Positions 4,506 to 6,145 of a stretch of 6,145 nucleotides of DNA are shown here, piece by piece (positions within the stretch are counted from its first letter, which is position 1; each line of letters starts with the position of its first letter). The notes under the pieces were generated by a model, which saw only the letters and a program-made list of their open reading frames with translations, had not been told where the DNA came from and searched no databases. The translations under genes were made by a program, and so were the position numbers. The stretch is from Gammaproteobacteria bacterium (GTDB lineage Bacteria > Pseudomonadota > Gammaproteobacteria > SZUA-229): contig DAOWLL010000116.1 of NCBI GenBank assembly GCA_030641945.1, positions 1 to 6,145 on the forward strand, read 5' to 3'.

Positions 4506-5347
4506 TGACTGATCCAGACCCGCAAGAGCCGACCACGCCGCACCAGGACGAAATGCCATTCGCGCTGGTCGCAGGTGAGCCGCTGACGGTCATTCCCAAA
4601 GACCTGTACATTCCACCCGATGCGCTCGAGGTAATTCTGGAAGCCTTTGAAGGCCCGCTGGATTTACTGCTTTACCTGATCAAGCGGCAGAATCTCAATA
4701 TCCTTGAAATCCCGATCAAGGATATAACCATTCAATACGTGCAGTACATCGAAATGATGCAGATCATGCGCATCGAGATTGCCGCCGAATACCTGCTGAT
4801 GGCGGCCATGCTCGCTGAAATCAAATCACGCATGCTGCTGCCGCGTCCGACTGAAGAAGAGGACGAGGATGATCCCCGTGCTGAGCTGGTGCGCCGGTTG
4901 CAGGAGTACGAGCGCTTTAAACAGGCGGCACAGGACATCGACGAATTACCGCGAATGTACCGCGATACTTTTACACCATCCGCAGAGGTGCCCGAGATAC
5001 ACCAGGACAGGCCGATGCCGGAAATAGACCTGCGTGAGCTATTGTTGGCTTTCAAGGACGCGATGTCGCGTTCTGAAATGTATAGCCACCACCAGATACA
5101 GCGTGAGGCCCTGTCTGTGCGCGAACGCATGAGCAAGGTGCTCGACCGGATATCGGCAGAAGGCTTTACCGACTACAGAACATTATTCAGCATCGAAGAA
5201 GGGCGTCGCGGCGTCGTTGTGACCTTGCTCGCGATTCTGGAGCTGGTAAAAGAACAATTAATCGACATGGTGCAATCGGAACCGTTTTCCACGATACACA
5301 TTAAGGCTGCGAGTGGCAGCCAGGCTAGCTTGCCTAAAGAGGATTGA
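4505..5347 (+). CDS. scpA: Segregation and condensation protein A (kleisin)
   Basis: ScpA is the kleisin that bridges SMC ATPase heads and binds ScpB, helping compact and segregate the chromosome. The N-terminal SMC-binding region is EAFEGPLDLLLYLIKRQNLNILEIPI (46-71), followed by the helix-rich AAEYLLMAAMLAEIKSRMLLPRP. A variable acidic linker (TEEEDEDD, 116-123) follows, and a C-terminal winged helix with GVVVTLLAILELVKEQLI (236-253). At 280 residues it is slightly longer than usual because of about 40 residues before the kleisin core, including the PFALVAGEPLTVIPKDLYIPPDALEV-type lead-in I recall from gammaproteobacterial members. The ATG at 4505 overlaps the trpS stop (TAATG), favouring translational coupling. 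A second candidate, Met17 at 4553, has its own AGGA 4 bases upstream and would give 264 residues. Confidence 0.95.
   Translation: MTDPDPQEPTTPHQDEMPFALVAGEPLTVIPKDLYIPPDALEVILEAFEGPLDLLLYLIKRQNLNILEIPIKDITIQYVQYIEMMQIMRIEIAAEYLLMAAMLAEIKSRMLLPRPTEEEDEDDPRAELVRRLQEYERFKQAAQDIDELPRMYRDTFTPSAEVPEIHQDRPMPEIDLRELLLAFKDAMSRSEMYSHHQIQREALSVRERMSKVLDRISAEGFTDYRTLFSIEEGRRGVVVTLLAILELVKEQLIDMVQSEPFSTIHIKAASGSQASLPKED
4545..4548 (+). promoter_or_regulatory. Alternative ribosome binding site inside scpA
   Basis: AGGA here stands 4 bases before the in-frame ATG at 4553 (Met17 of the longer form). The ATG at 4505 has no comparable site and would rely on ribosomes finishing trpS. The first 16 residues of the long form are Pro/Asp/Gln-rich and unlike the conserved core, so either start is possible. 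Confidence 0.4.
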
Positions 5348-5349
5348 GC

Positions 5350-6145
5350 ATGGAACAACAACAATTAAAAAATATCATCGAAGCAGTCCTGATGTCAGCA
5401 GAAAAGCCTTTGAAGGTGAATGATATAGAAGTCCTGTTCGCAGGTGATGAAGATGTACCTGCGCGCGATGAAATTCGAAAGACTTTGAAGCAGCTGGGTG
5501 AAGATTATGAAAACCGCGGATTTGAACTCAAGGAAGTCGCCAGTGGTTTTCGTTTACAGGTCAGGCAGGATTATTCACAGTGGATCGGCCGCTTGTGGGA
5601 AGAAAAACCCGCGCGTTACTCGAGGGCCTTACTCGAAACGATTGCATTGATTGCCTACCGTCAACCGATTACCCGTGGTGAGATCGAGGAAGTGCGAGGT
5701 GTCAGTGTCAGCTCGAGCATCATCAAAACATTGATGGAACGCGAATGGATCAAGGTGCTTGGCCACAAAGATGTGCCCGGCAAGCCTGCCTTATATGGAA
5801 CTTCGAAAGAGTTTCTTGATTATTTCAACCTGAAGTCGCTGGAAGATCTTCCAAGCCTGGCCGAGATCAAGGACCTGGATCAGATTCACCAGGAGCTTGA
5901 TCTTGATATCGATCATACCGAGGCTGCTGATGAGCAGGGCGAAGCCGGATCAACCGATGCCGGATCAACCGATGCCGAATCAGCTCCCGAACAAGCTGAT
6001 GAAGACCAGGCTGATCAAGACAAGGATAACATCACGGCTGAAGTTGAAGCTGATGATGTTGAGCCTGTTGCTGAGGAAGGTCATGCTGAAACTTCCAGTA
6101 CAGAAACCGGTGCTGAAAAAGCGGATGAAGATCCCGATGTGCATA
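5350..6145 (+). CDS. scpB: Segregation and condensation protein B (3' end outside window)
   Basis: ScpB forms a dimer that grips ScpA in the SMC-ScpAB condensin complex. I translated it by hand; no stop occurs before the window edge, so 265 codons of an unfinished gene are present. The N-terminal winged helix is LKNIIEAVLMSAEKPLKVNDIE and onward (about 6-75). The second, the signature part, has RYSRALLETIALIAYRQPITRGEIEEVRGVSVSSSIIKTL (89-128), then REWIKVLGHKDVPGKPALYGTS and FLDYFNLKSLEDLP ending at 168. Family cores end near here, but this protein continues with at least 85 residues of Asp/Glu/Ala-rich, probably disordered tail. It begins 2 bases after the scpA stop, without a strong own ribosome site (GGATTGAG upstream). 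rluB commonly follows scpB, but lies outside the window. Confidence 0.95.
   Translation, partial: MEQQQLKNIIEAVLMSAEKPLKVNDIEVLFAGDEDVPARDEIRKTLKQLGEDYENRGFELKEVASGFRLQVRQDYSQWIGRLWEEKPARYSRALLETIALIAYRQPITRGEIEEVRGVSVSSSIIKTLMEREWIKVLGHKDVPGKPALYGTSKEFLDYFNLKSLEDLPSLAEIKDLDQIHQELDLDIDHTEAADEQGEAGSTDAGSTDAESAPEQADEDQADQDKDNITAEVEADDVEPVAEEGHAETSSTETGAEKADEDPDVH
5944..5982 (+). repeat. 15-base in-frame tandem repeat in the scpB tail
   Basis: GCCGGATCAACCGAT occurs twice in direct succession (5944-5958 and 5959-5973), followed by a partial third copy starting GCCGAATCA. In frame it encodes A-G-S-T-D twice. It is a simple duplication in the acidic low-complexity tail, probably from replication slippage. 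Confidence 0.9.

Noticed and set aside
4050..4559. 169-codon minus-strand frame opposite trpS
   Set aside because: It lies antisense to strongly conserved trpS and scpA coding sequence, has no ribosome site and no recognisable domain.

Overview
The window looks like a stretch of a gammaproteobacterial chromosome carrying housekeeping genes. YciI, YciB and YciO read almost residue for residue like their E. coli namesakes, and the M50 protease-trpS-scpA-scpB order is one I associate with Gammaproteobacteria. Base composition is balanced, and no integrase, transposase, phage gene or CRISPR array is visible.

Left third, all on the minus strand: a tRNA-Leu(CAA) gene with its CCA end encoded (181-267), then yciI (390-689) and yciB (737-1396). 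Short repeats fill the spaces between them. GTGAATA heptamer arrays lie on both sides of yciI in opposite orientation, and a period-8 GCAGAGGC-like element sits just past the yciI stop. One heptamer array supplies the last codons and stop of yciB; the other may supply part of the tRNA promoter.

Middle: a 429-base divergent intergenic region (1397-1825) separates the minus-strand block from the plus-strand block. It holds a consensus TATAAT box overlapping a perfect inverted repeat (probable yciB promoter) and an unexplained 24-base perfect palindrome nested inside further complementary arms.

Right part, all on the plus strand: yciO (1826-2446), a 175-base spacer with a hairpin-forming leader, then a tight run of a site-2-type intramembrane metalloprotease (GTG start), trpS (TTG start), scpA (start overlaps the trpS stop) and scpB (2 bases after the scpA stop, cut by the window edge). 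Spacings of 9, -1 and 2 bases indicate one operon with translational coupling. It links tryptophan charging to the ScpA/ScpB kleisin module that works with SMC or MukB-like condensins in chromosome segregation.

I see no new defence or mobile system. The points most worth a second look are the iron-sulfur cysteine signature and 70-residue insertion in TrpRS, the nested palindrome upstream of yciO, and the repeat elements that have become part of gene ends and promoters.
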